A stretch of 36,666 nucleotides of DNA from Neomegalonema sp. (GCF_028688855.1 NZ_JAQTXI010000031.1:1-36666); one strand, 5' to 3'. Shown: positions 15,697 through 23,114, counted from the stretch's first letter. The notes: generated by a model from the letters alone, not told the origin. Numbers and translations are program-made.

Positions 15697-17427
15697 ATGG
15701 CCAATCTGCCGGAGGAGGCCGCCTGGCGGCCGGGAATCTATCAGATCGAAGTGACCGATCCGGTGATCGGAGGCCCTGACGGGATTTCGAACATCGCCGC
15801 GCGCCAGCTGGCCGACCGCACCGCCTGGCTGAAGGCGCAGGCGGACACGGCGAAAGGCGCCTTTCCAGACCTCGCGGCGAGACTTGCTGCGCTGCAAACG
15901 GCGGCGGAAGGGGGGGCGGCGCAGGTGTCGGGCCCTGCGGACTGGAGCGGGCTGATCCCGGCGCCGACGATCCATGCGCCGCCCGAGGATCCAGCGATCC
16001 AGGCCCTCGTCTCGGCCGCCGTGACGGGCGGAGCCCCACTGCTCCTGCGCCCCGGCCAGGTCGCCTATATCGACGTCGGGCCCGGCGGGCATCTCTCCTT
16101 CGCCCGCCTGCAGGACGCCGTGGCGTTTCAGGCGGCGTGGGGCGGAGCCCCCGCCGTCGTCATCCGCCTGACCCCTGGACGGCACATCCTCACGCAGGGG
16201 ATCCGCTGCGCACAGAGTTCCCTGACCCGCATCGACGGCGCACGCGGGGCGGATGGCAAGCTCTGGCGCACCCTCCAGATCACCGGCGGCTCCATCGGCG
16301 CCTCCGGGCCGGTCAACCCGGCCCTGCCCGCCGCCTTGCAGAACCTGGTCATGACGGTCTCCCTTGACGACGTCTCCGGCCTTGCGCCGGGCTGGCTCGT
16401 CCGGCTCGTACCGACCAGCGCCGAAGGCGAGACGCTTGACCAGCGCGAAACCGCCGACAATCTCGCGGGCGTCTTCCGGATCCAGTCCGTGAACGCGGCC
16501 GCAAAGACGATCACCGTCCATGGCCGCACCTATGGACGCACCGATTTCCCCGCCTTCTCCGTCTCCGGAGAGTGCCGCGTCTTCCACAGCATGCTCGAAG
16601 CTCCGCCCGACTGGAGGGGCGGCGCCTTCGTGATCGGCTCGGACGTGACCGTCGGACCTCCGCAGCGCATGGAGCTCAATGTCGCGCTCGACCTGACGAC
16701 CGCGGCGGCCACCTCCGTCGCGGTGCTGGTCTTCTACGGCGGCGCGCTCACCTGGGCGCCCTACGCCTTGAACATCTCCGGCGGCGTCCGCAGCGGAATC
16801 TGGAACGTCGCAGGCGTCGTCCATGGCTTCGGTCTGTGCGTCTCCCACGCCCGCGTCTGTCTCCAGAACCAGCAGGGATTCGTCAGCAACACCTATCGCG
16901 CCACCCTGACGCACGCCCATGAATATGCGCTGGTGGGGTCTGCGGGCGGCTCCATCGTCGCCAGCCAGTCGCAGTATCACGGCGGGACCGGCGCGGCGGT
17001 CTTCGCCGACACCGCCTATGTCTGGATCCCCGGCGCGCGCGCTCACGGAGCCCGCCACCCGCTCTTCGCGCAGGAGCAGGGCCGCATCGACGCCGAGGGG
17101 CTGGCGCAGGCGGGGCGCAGCTACATCCGCCCCGCGCCTGGCGGCTATTCGGCGCGCATCCTCGGCATGGGCGCGACAGGCTCCAGCCTGGTCAAGATCG
17201 ACGCCCTGACGAAGTTCATCGCCGAGCGCCCGGACATCTCGGTCGAGGGCGGCGGGCTGGTGCTGGGCGACAACGAGGCCGAATTCACCGGCGTCACGCC
17301 CGGCGTCGTCACGAAGTGGGGCGGCTACATCAGACCATCCGCGACATGCCCGACGCGGAAGGAGCCGAGACGCTCGTCTACGTGCATCAGACCTCGGGCG
17401 ACGACACGACCGGCGCAGGCACCCTGA
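15697..17427 (+). CDS. Tail fibre, N-terminal part (likely frameshifted)
   Basis: This 576-residue frame begins like a fibre N terminus (WRPGIYQIEVTDPVIGG, then ARQLADRTAWLKAQ), followed by a Gly/Ala-rich, beta-helical body with repeated short strands (ITVHGRTYGRTDFPAF, YALNISGGVRSGIWN). After about position 17330 the composition changes to Arg/Thr/Pro-rich residues with unusual codons, while the next frame (to 18014) becomes fibre-like. A missing base near 17331 would explain this, and restoring one C there gives a single protein of about 772 residues. It would be a receptor-binding fibre if intact. Confidence 0.7.
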   Translation: MANLPEEAAWRPGIYQIEVTDPVIGGPDGISNIAARQLADRTAWLKAQADTAKGAFPDLAARLAALQTAAEGGAAQVSGPADWSGLIPAPTIHAPPEDPAIQALVSAAVTGGAPLLLRPGQVAYIDVGPGGHLSFARLQDAVAFQAAWGGAPAVVIRLTPGRHILTQGIRCAQSSLTRIDGARGADGKLWRTLQITGGSIGASGPVNPALPAALQNLVMTVSLDDVSGLAPGWLVRLVPTSAEGETLDQRETADNLAGVFRIQSVNAAAKTITVHGRTYGRTDFPAFSVSGECRVFHSMLEAPPDWRGGAFVIGSDVTVGPPQRMELNVALDLTTAAATSVAVLVFYGGALTWAPYALNISGGVRSGIWNVAGVVHGFGLCVSHARVCLQNQQGFVSNTYRATLTHAHEYALVGSAGGSIVASQSQYHGGTGAAVFADTAYVWIPGARAHGARHPLFAQEQGRIDAEGLAQAGRSYIRPAPGGYSARILGMGATGSSLVKIDALTKFIAERPDISVEGGGLVLGDNEAEFTGVTPGVVTKWGGYIRPSATCPTRKEPRRSSTCIRPRATTRPAQAP

Positions 17428-18014
17428 CCCGCCCCTTCCGGAGCATCCGGCAGGCCTTCCGGGCGGCGCGCGGGCCGGTGCTGCACATCGGGTTGATGAC
17501 GGATTACGTCCGGGGGGCGAACGAGCTGGAAGCCAGTCTGCCCGGCTTCCTCTCCCATGTGCGCCTCTTCGGCTCCTCCGGCTCCGGCGCGCTCTACAGG
17601 CGCAGGCTGACCCTGACGAACTGGACGCCCCCCGACACGACGACCTATGGGGCGGGGCTTCTGGCGGTCCCTCCCACGGCCGGGCCGATCCATGTCGGGT
17701 TCCAGAACCTGGAGTTCGTCTTTCCGTCCGCCCCGGCAGGCCGCTCGAACCGCGAATATCAGGATGGTCTGGTCACACGGACGGCCTCCACGCTGGGGCC
17801 GCCCCTGCTGAGCGTCTCCCTCTCGCATGGCGCTCTGATCCGCGAGGCCGGGTCGACGGGGCGCGTCATCGCCTCCGTCTACCGCAAGCGGGCTCTGACG
17901 CTGGACGCCATGACCTATGACGCGGCGGCCTGCGCGGGGAAATGGATCATGTGCGTCTCGGCCGGAGCTGCGCCAGACGGCAACATGGTCGAATCCAACC
18001 TGCCCACCCTGTGA
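17316..18014 (+). CDS. Tail fibre, C-terminal part (other frame)
   Basis: This frame has only a weak GTG start at 17316 and is best read as the continuation of the preceding fibre. It begins QTIRDMPDAEGAETLVYVHQ, then TSGDDTTGAGTLTRPFRSIR, the opening of a parallel beta-helix domain seen in fibres and tailspikes. No ribosome site precedes the GTG. As a distinct protein it would be 232 residues. Confidence 0.65.
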   Translation: MGRLHQTIRDMPDAEGAETLVYVHQTSGDDTTGAGTLTRPFRSIRQAFRAARGPVLHIGLMTDYVRGANELEASLPGFLSHVRLFGSSGSGALYRRRLTLTNWTPPDTTTYGAGLLAVPPTAGPIHVGFQNLEFVFPSAPAGRSNREYQDGLVTRTASTLGPPLLSVSLSHGALIREAGSTGRVIASVYRKRALTLDAMTYDAAACAGKWIMCVSAGAAPDGNMVESNLPTL

Positions 18015-18021
18015 GGTCGAG

Positions 18022-18612
18022 ATGACGGGAATTCCCCTTGAGGATCTGATCGAAGCCTATCCCGACCCTCTCCAGCGCGAGGCACCTGCGCTCCTGGCCC
18101 CTCTGGCGCCGGAGGCGGAGCCGGAGCCGGAGCCGCCGGGGCTGGACCTCGGCGAGCGTCTGACGCTCACGCATGAGGGCGTGACCTACGCCGCCATGAC
18201 GGCTGCTCGGCTGCTCGCGGCGGGCGTGCCCGAGACGGCCATCTCAGCGGTGCGGCTGGAGCAGGCCAAGGCGGCGGCGCGGGCGGCTCTGGCCGAGCAT
18301 GTCGCAGCGGCGCGGGCCAGTCTGATCACCATCCTGCCCGGTCAGGAGATGATCTATCTGGCCAAGGAAGCGGAGGCTCTGGACTGGGTCTCGGCTCCGT
18401 CGCCGGATCTGGCGGATCATCCGCTGCTCTCGGCGGAGGTCGGCGTGACGGCGGAGACGGCCGACCAGCTCGCGCAGCTCTGGATGAACATGGGCGCGCT
18501 CTGGCGCGCGGCGGCCGCGCAGCTGGAGGCGCTGCGCCTGACCGTCGGCGCCGCCATCGCCGCGGCCCAGACCATTGAAGAAGTCCAGAACGCATGTGAG
18601 GCGCTCCAATGA
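18022..18612 (+). CDS. Fibre-associated phage protein, function unknown
   Basis: This 196-residue protein begins at the ATG 7 nt after the fibre stop (GAGGTCGAG upstream). It has a Pro/Glu-rich linker (about residues 25-40), a block LTLTHEGVTYAAMTAARLLA, then long alanine-rich helices with ASLITILPGQEMIYLAKEAE. Position after the fibre suggests a fibre assembly protein, but no diagnostic motif proves it. Its stop overlaps the start of the protease gene. Confidence 0.6.
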   Translation: MTGIPLEDLIEAYPDPLQREAPALLAPLAPEAEPEPEPPGLDLGERLTLTHEGVTYAAMTAARLLAAGVPETAISAVRLEQAKAAARAALAEHVAAARASLITILPGQEMIYLAKEAEALDWVSAPSPDLADHPLLSAEVGVTAETADQLAQLWMNMGALWRAAAAQLEALRLTVGAAIAAAQTIEEVQNACEALQ

Positions 18613-19550
18613 AGTCCAAGATCGCTGCTCTGCTGCTCCCTGCAATCTTCCTCTGTATCATCGGCCTTCTCTGGGGGAGCTGGCGCGCTCCGCTGGAAGG
18701 CGAACCGGCTGGACCAGCCGCTGCGGCTGGTGGCGTCGAGCAAGCGCCTCCTCTCACCCTCCGGGCGAGCCTGGCGGACGCCGACTGGCGACTGGTCGAC
18801 ATGGGGCGGCGCGAAGCGGATCATCGGCTGGAGGCCGGTGCGACGTCCGTCGGGCTGCTGGGGGGATCGGAAATCGACGCCCCGCAATGGTTCGCGCTCG
18901 TGCGCCCCATCTATCCGACAAGTCCGGAGATTCGCGTTCGGTTCCCAGGGGCCTCTCAGTCGCGAGGCGAATGCGGCGGCGCGCTCTACGAAGGCGGCTG
19001 GGTGGTCACCGCCGCACATTGCGTCGTGGATCGCGACGGCTCCGCCCCGCTCCAGGTCGAGATCTGCGTCCAGCCGCAGGGGCGCTCGACATGTCGTGCG
19101 GCTTACGTGATTCATCGGGCTGCTGTCGATCTGGGCTATGAACCAGATGGAGCGGCTGGATTTCGTGAGGACCGGGCCGTCCTGAGGCTGCCGGATGATC
19201 CGGGGAACGGCCTCGGTCTGCCTCAGACGCCGCGCGCCGAGATCGAGCCTGGAGAGCATGTCCATATCTTCGCCATGGGCCTGAACGGCGCAGGCGAATT
19301 GTCGGAACGGGTGAGCCGGTGCTCGCAACAGGTCGTGGATGTCCGCCGGACCATTGTCGAGACCCGCGCTGGAGCTTGTCGCATCCGCCGCGCCGGTAGC
19401 GGCAGCCTGGCGGGAAGAGAGTTGCCTTCCGGGGAGATCGTGCCCCTGCTGATCGTCTCCAGCTATGACCCCGGCGACGAAACGCGCAACTTCTATGCGC
19501 CTTTGCGGCCTGACAAGATCCGTGACGCCATGAGGATCATGGGAAGGTGA
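18609..19550 (+). CDS. Membrane-anchored trypsin-like serine protease
   Basis: This 313-residue protein starts in an ATGA overlap. An N-terminal hydrophobic segment (residues 5-23) would anchor or export it. The chymotrypsin-fold core shows CGGALYEGGWVVTAAHC with catalytic His137, and REDRAVLRLP with likely Asp188. The canonical GDSGG box is replaced by AGSGSLAG with probable nucleophile Ser264, an unusual variant. Six or more cysteines fit a periplasmic location. It is the last gene before the putative phage end, a place for accessory cargo. Its substrate is unknown. Confidence 0.78.
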   Translation: MKSKIAALLLPAIFLCIIGLLWGSWRAPLEGEPAGPAAAAGGVEQAPPLTLRASLADADWRLVDMGRREADHRLEAGATSVGLLGGSEIDAPQWFALVRPIYPTSPEIRVRFPGASQSRGECGGALYEGGWVVTAAHCVVDRDGSAPLQVEICVQPQGRSTCRAAYVIHRAAVDLGYEPDGAAGFREDRAVLRLPDDPGNGLGLPQTPRAEIEPGEHVHIFAMGLNGAGELSERVSRCSQQVVDVRRTIVETRAGACRIRRAGSGSLAGRELPSGEIVPLLIVSSYDPGDETRNFYAPLRPDKIRDAMRIMGR

Positions 19551-19698
19551 TCAAGAGCGGTTCAATGAGGATTTAAGGAGGAGTCAACAGAAACGACCGC
19601 GCGCCCATAGGGGGCGTCCAGCGCAGGTCGAAGCCCTGCCTCGGGTTGCGCGACGGACCACAGCGTCAGGGAATTCCGGCGACAGCCCGGAGAAAATG
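19551..19698. other. Non-coding stretch at the right end of the prophage
   Basis: No convincing reading frame lies between the protease stop and the 22-bp repeats. A ribosome-site-like TTAAGGAGGAG at 19572-19582 is not followed by a usable gene. A short hairpin (CGCCC-N5-GGGCG, near 19605) has no T-run. I see no terminator for the fibre-protease operon here. Confidence 0.5.
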
Positions 19699-19742
19699 GA
19701 TTTCTCAAACCTTGTGTCCCGATTTCTCAAACCTTGTGTCCC
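19699..19742. repeat. Two tandem 22-bp repeats, likely phage right-end transposase sites
   Basis: GATTTCTCAAACCTTGTGTC followed by CC occurs twice without a gap (19699-19720 and 19721-19742), with no mismatch. MuA binding sites are 22 bp, and at the Mu right end R1 and R2 are adjacent. The repeats lie just after the last phage gene and just before unrelated sequence, with a CA dinucleotide at 19753-19754 that could be the terminal phage base pair. Identity as phage end is inferred. Confidence 0.55.
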
Positions 19743-19754
19743 GCTATAGTTTCA

Positions 19755-19815
19755 GGATCGCATCAACGACCTTCGACAGGAACTTGCGGCTTTGGAAGGA
19801 GGGCGCGGAGGTTGA
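19755..19815 (+). pseudogene. Possible host-gene stub after the prophage end
   Basis: Immediately after the putative phage end, one frame reads DRINDLRQELAALEGGRGG then stops at 19813-19815. It has the heptad look of a coiled-coil C terminus and no start codon. It would fit the 3' remnant of a gene entered by the prophage. The stretch is too short to be sure. Confidence 0.3.
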
Positions 19816-19862
19816 CGCGCCTCTGGGTGAGGGTTCTGACGGCCAAATCTGACGGGCGGAAA

Positions 19863-19889
19863 CCGCTCTCCTGAGCGGCGAGCCTTTTT
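19863..19889 (+). terminator. Weak intrinsic terminator candidate
   Basis: CCGCTC-TCCT-GAGCGG (19863-19878) forms a 6-bp GC-rich stem with a 4-nt loop. A TTTTT run follows at 19885-19889, six bases after the stem, which weakens the match. It lies before the Fic operator and would stop read-through from the prophage side. Confidence 0.4.
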
Positions 19890-19918
19890 GTGATGAAAGC
19901 CAAGCGCCCCGCTTGATT

Positions 19919-19961
19919 TTGCGGAGAAAAACACCCCTAATCTCCGCAACTCATGCGGAGA
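19919..19961 (+). promoter_or_regulatory. Inverted-repeat operator before the Fic gene
   Basis: TTGCGGAGA (19919-19927) and TCTCCGCAA (19941-19949) form a perfect 9-bp inverted repeat with a 13-nt spacer. A third half, GCGGAGA, follows at 19955-19961 and includes the ribosome site for the GTG at 19970. The spacing suits a dimeric repressor, possibly the winged-helix end of the Fic protein itself. Autoregulation is inferred. Confidence 0.55.
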
Positions 19962-19969
19962 TTGGTCAA

Positions 19970-21082
19970 GTGCGGCATATCTGGGCCGAGGCGGACTGGC
20001 CGAACTTCCGATGGGACGACGCAAGGCTTTTGCGGCCCTTGGCGGATCTGCGTTACAAACAGGGCCTTCTCCTTGGACAGATGAGCGTCCTCGGCGCCGA
20101 TTTTTCTCGGGAAGTCTTGCTGGAGATTTTGATCGACGACGTCATGCAGAGCAGCGCGATCGAGGGCGAGTTTCTGAATCCGCAGGCGGTGCGCGGCTCC
20201 ATCGCTCGGAAGCTCGGTCTTGGAGGGGCGGGCCATGAAGACCGTTCTGTCGAGGGGATCGTTCAAGTCGTCATGGACGCTGCGGAACATGCGCAGGAGC
20301 CTCTGACAGAAGAGAGGCTGTTCGGCTGGCACGGCGCGCTGTTCCCGACCGGCCGCAGCGGCTTCCACAAGATCGACGTCGCTCAATGGCGCAGCAATCC
20401 GGTGCGCATCACGGACGGCGCCCTTGATCCGACGCGTGAGAGGGTTTTCTACACCGCGCCGCCCCCTGAGCGCGTTCCGCAGGAGATGAGGCGGCTCCTC
20501 GACTGGTTCAACGCCAAGACGGAGGAGGATCCCTTTCTCAAGGCCGGTTTGGCGCATTATTGGTTCGTCGCCATCCACCCCTTCGGCGACGGCAACGGCC
20601 GCATAGGCCGCGCGATCGCAGACATGGCTCTGGCGCGCTCGCATCCCGCCGACACGCGGTGTTATACTCTGTCCGCCTCCATCAGATCCGCAGCGAAGGA
20701 CTATTATCTGACCCTTGAGGCGACCTCGAACGGAACGCTCGACGTCACGACGTGGCAAAGCTTCTTCCTTGATCGCTTGGCCCATTCGATCGGCCTGGCG
20801 CAAACCGTCCTTGACCGGAGCCTCGCCAAGGCGAGGTTTTGGGAGCGCAACAGGGCCAAGGGCCTTTCCGCTCGCCAGCAGTATGTGGTCGACCGCCTTC
20901 TCGATGGGTTTCAAGGGAAAATGACCAGCCAGAAATGGGCCAAGATCGCCAAAACTTCACAAGACACGGCGACGCGGGATATTTTCGATCTTGTCGAGAA
21001 AGGCGTGCTTCAGAAATCGGCCGACGGGGGACGATCCGCGAGTTATGAACTGATCCTGCCCAGCGCGAACGGAATATCCTGA
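19970..21082 (+). CDS. Fic family adenylyltransferase (class II, DUF4172 type)
   Basis: Start is taken as GTG at 19970, with GGAG 9 nt upstream and the family-typical opening RHIWAEADWPNFRWDD; an upstream TTG at 19913 lies in the operator. The product is 370 residues. The N-terminal DUF4172-like region contains SSAIEGE (about residues 61-67), the S-x-x-x-E-G inhibitory helix. The catalytic loop HPFGDGNGRIGR (from about residue 203) is intact. The C-terminal part (from about 300, ARQQYVVDRLLDGFQGKMTS) looks like a winged helix. It likely transfers AMP to a target protein and is self-inhibited. Target unknown. Confidence 0.92.
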   Translation: MRHIWAEADWPNFRWDDARLLRPLADLRYKQGLLLGQMSVLGADFSREVLLEILIDDVMQSSAIEGEFLNPQAVRGSIARKLGLGGAGHEDRSVEGIVQVVMDAAEHAQEPLTEERLFGWHGALFPTGRSGFHKIDVAQWRSNPVRITDGALDPTRERVFYTAPPPERVPQEMRRLLDWFNAKTEEDPFLKAGLAHYWFVAIHPFGDGNGRIGRAIADMALARSHPADTRCYTLSASIRSAAKDYYLTLEATSNGTLDVTTWQSFFLDRLAHSIGLAQTVLDRSLAKARFWERNRAKGLSARQQYVVDRLLDGFQGKMTSQKWAKIAKTSQDTATRDIFDLVEKGVLQKSADGGRSASYELILPSANGIS

Positions 21083-21215
21083 TCGCAGCCGGGTCGATCT
21101 TTCCTCTTCGGACATCAAGACGATGCCCTTCGCCATGAACTGGGCGCCCCGTTTTTCAGCCGGAAGCGTTTATTGAACCTAACGCATTTGCGTCGACGGG
21201 TCGATGATGGGCGGG

Positions 21216-21425
21216 TCAAGACTTGCCGGCCGAAGCCCGCATTTCTTCGATATATTCTTCAGACGTGATGTCGCCCGCGACCCACCTCGCCTTGGCCTCC
21301 TCGAGAATCGGATCAGAGTCATAGCCCGCATGGCTATTCAGCGCGCGGGCCTGATCGGCTGCATCCTGCCGCTTGGCGACAGCCTCGGGCGAGCGATCCG
21401 GACGGGGGAAGGGAGGTTCATAGCT
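21216..21425 (-). pseudogene. Antitoxin-like small ORF lacking a start codon
   Basis: On the minus strand a 69-codon frame reads SYEPPFPRPDRSPEAVAKRQ, then DAADQARALNSHAGYDSDPI and LEEAKARWVAGDITSEEYIE, ending ASAGKS. The helical layout with RWVAGDITSEEYI recalls VbhA-type Fic antitoxins, but the S-x-x-x-E-G motif is not present. An in-frame TGA lies directly upstream and there is no ATG, GTG or TTG. It is either decayed or once fused to the gene upstream. The VbhA resemblance is tentative. Confidence 0.4.
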
Positions 21426-21581
21426 TCAGCTCCGGTTGACCACATGCTCGGGGAGGAGGCTTGCACGCCTCTCCATCTGCTTCAAAAGGAGGGCTTTGCG
21501 GCGCTGTTGGCAATCAGGGCTGATCTCTTTTTGCGCCAGCGCGGAGATCGGTGCGTCAGGCCTTGGCGTGGAATCACCCAT
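21426..21581 (-). CDS. Small minus-strand protein, unknown
   Basis: This 51-residue frame starts at an ATG overlapping the stop of the preceding minus-strand gene (ATGGGTGA) and ends just before the antitoxin-like frame. It reads MGDSTPRPDAPISALAQKEI, then a basic helix RRKALLLKQMERRASLLPEH. Overlap at both ends suggests a compact minus-strand operon. I do not recognise the family. Confidence 0.45.
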   Translation of the reverse strand: MGDSTPRPDAPISALAQKEISPDCQQRRKALLLKQMERRASLLPEHVVNRS

Positions 21582-21621
21582 TCATCAGGTAATCGACTAC
21601 GGCGCCCTTCAGTTTCTGGTC
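21574..21621 (-). pseudogene. 3' part of a small gene split by the IS
   Basis: This segment encodes the tail KLKGAVVDYLMNG and a stop. It joins in frame to the 5' part at 22882-23038 once the IS and one 4-bp target copy are removed, giving a 66-residue protein. The retained target copy is 21618-21621. Confidence 0.55.
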
Positions 21622-22881
21622 TGCCCCCTGAAAAGTGGTCCTCCGTGAAGTCGGTTATTGAGCCGTTGGAGAGGACGTTGGAATGCCCCAGAAGAAGCAT
21701 AAGCCCGAAGAGATCGTCGCGAAGCTGCGCCATGTCGATGTTCTGCTGTCGCAAGGAAAATCGGTTAGCGATGCGGTTCGCACGATCGGCGTGACGCAGT
21801 TCACGTATTACCGCTGGCGCAAGGAGTTCGGCGGCCTGAAGGGTGACCAGATGAAGCGGCTGAAGGAGCTCGAGAAAGAGAACGACCGGCTGCGCAAGGC
21901 TGTGTCGGAGCTGACGCTCGAGAAGCTGATCCTGAAAGAGGCTGCCTCGGGAAACTATTGAGCCCCGCCCGTCGTCGTCGCTGCGTCGACCATGTCGTGG
22001 CGAAATTCTCCATCTCAGAGCGGCTTGCCTGCAAGGTTCTTGGCCAGCATCGCTCGACCCAGCGCAAGAAGCCTTGCGGCCGTGCAGATGAAGAGGCGTT
22101 GACCGCCGACATCATCCGGCTCGCTTCCCGGCATGGCCGCTATGGCTATCGCCGAATCACGGCGATGCTGCGGTCGGAGGGATGGACGGTCAACGCCAAA
22201 CGCGTCGAGCGCATCTGGCGGCGGGAGGGGCTGAAGGTTCCCCAGAAGCAACCGAAGAAAGGCCGGCTCTGGCTGAATGAGGGATCGTGCATCCGGCTTC
22301 GGCCGGAGCATCCCAACCATGTCTGGTCCTACGACTTCGTCGAGGGCCGGACCCTCGATGGCGGAAAGTTCCGCATGCTCAACATCATCCACGAGTTCAC
22401 TCGGGAGCGCTTGGCGATCCGGATCGGTCGCAAGCTCAACTCGACCGACGTCATCGACGCTCTGTCGGACCTAGTCATCCTACGCGGTGCGCCGGGCCAT
22501 GTTCGTTCCGATAACGGTCCGGAGTTCATCGCCAAGGTCGTGCGGGAATGGATCGTGGTCGTTGGCGCAAAGGCCGCCTTCATCGAGCCGGGCAGCCCAT
22601 GGGAGAACGGCTCTTGCGAGAGCTTCAACTCGAAGCTTCGCGACGAACTGCTCAACGGCGAGATCTTCTACAGCCTCGCAGAGGCCAAGGTCATCATCGA
22701 GGCATGGCGGCGCTGCTATAACATCGAACGGCCGCACTCATCACTCGGCTACAGGCCGCCAGCACCGGAGGCCATTATCTGGCCCGCGCCGTCACGCGCG
22801 GTCAGCGCCATCATCTGCCCAGGCGATGGCCCAAAAACCCATCATGCATTAAGACTGAAACCGGACCACCTCATGGGGTCA
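21622..22881 (+). mobile_element. IS3-family insertion sequence, 1260 bp
   Basis: The left end TGCCCCCTGAAAAGTGGTCC matches, in inverted orientation, the right end ending GGACCACCTCATGGGGTCA, with several mismatches. The element carries overlapping orfA and orfB with a -1 frame relation and a DDE transposase. Flanking four bases are GGTC (left) and GGCC (right), an imperfect 4-bp target duplication. Removing the element restores a reading frame across the site, which supports these boundaries. Confidence 0.85.
21683..21961 (+). CDS. IS3-family OrfA (HTH protein)
   Basis: This 92-residue protein has the transposase helix-turn-helix opening KKHKPEEIVAKLRHVDVLLS, GKSVSDAVRTIGVTQFTYYR and then WRKEFGG. 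A leucine-zipper-like helix follows (QMKRLKELEKENDRLRKAVS). It binds the inverted repeats. Near the end, G GGA AAC (21949-21955) is in phase for a -1 shift into orfB, the usual way the full transposase is made. Confidence 0.93.
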   Translation: MPQKKHKPEEIVAKLRHVDVLLSQGKSVSDAVRTIGVTQFTYYRWRKEFGGLKGDQMKRLKELEKENDRLRKAVSELTLEKLILKEAASGNY

Positions 22882-23040
22882 GGCCATTTCGAGTTGTTCG
22901 CCTCAACCGAAAAATATCTCCATCGTCCACGATGGAGATCGTGCGGCGCCTCCCTCTCTCTGAGAGAATTAAAGTTAACGAAAGAGCTTGCAAAACCCCG
23001 TCCGCCAGAGCCTTCAACTCCTCAGTCGTCAGGGCCATAG
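21958..23040 (+). CDS. IS3-family OrfB (DDE transposase), C-terminus probably altered
   Basis: The frame begins at TTG 21958, four bases inside orfA, and is probably expressed by the -1 shift. It contains an HTH_21-type block (GRYGYRRITAMLRSEGWTVN), then the rve core with catalytic D in VWSYDFV, D in HVRSDNGPEF and E in GSCESFNSKLRDE. The frame runs through the right inverted repeat to 23040, while another frame ends inside the element with QKPIMH and a stop at 22852, which looks like the family's usual C terminus. A small frameshift near 22780 is likely. The catalytic core is intact. Confidence 0.85.
   Translation: MSPARRRRCVDHVVAKFSISERLACKVLGQHRSTQRKKPCGRADEEALTADIIRLASRHGRYGYRRITAMLRSEGWTVNAKRVERIWRREGLKVPQKQPKKGRLWLNEGSCIRLRPEHPNHVWSYDFVEGRTLDGGKFRMLNIIHEFTRERLAIRIGRKLNSTDVIDALSDLVILRGAPGHVRSDNGPEFIAKVVREWIVVVGAKAAFIEPGSPWENGSCESFNSKLRDELLNGEIFYSLAEAKVIIEAWRRCYNIERPHSSLGYRPPAPEAIIWPAPSRAVSAIICPGDGPKTHHALRLKPDHLMGSGHFELFASTEKYLHRPRWRSCGASLSLRELKLTKELAKPRPPEPSTPQSSGP
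22882..23038 (-). pseudogene. 5' part of a small gene split by the IS
   Basis: From the ATG at 23038 the minus strand reads MALTTEELKALADGVLQALS, then ERGRRRTISIVDDGDIFRLR, and reaches the IS junction within a codon. Joined to 21617-21574 it gives TRNGQKLKGAVVDYLMNG and a stop, 66 residues in all. The start is uncertain because the frame continues upstream to 23224 and no ribosome site precedes the ATG. An 11-bp perfect inverted repeat lies inside it (22916-22939). Function unknown. Confidence 0.5.
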
Positions 23041-23114
23041 GCTGAGAGGAATTCACATAGACAGACAGATTTGCTGACGCTTGAGATTGCAAGGTGACCC
23101 AATCGCTCTGCAAA

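Noticed and set aside
21204..21794. 196-codon + strand frame before the IS
   Set aside because: It crosses the IS left end and is opposite the small minus-strand genes, whose frames look more natural.
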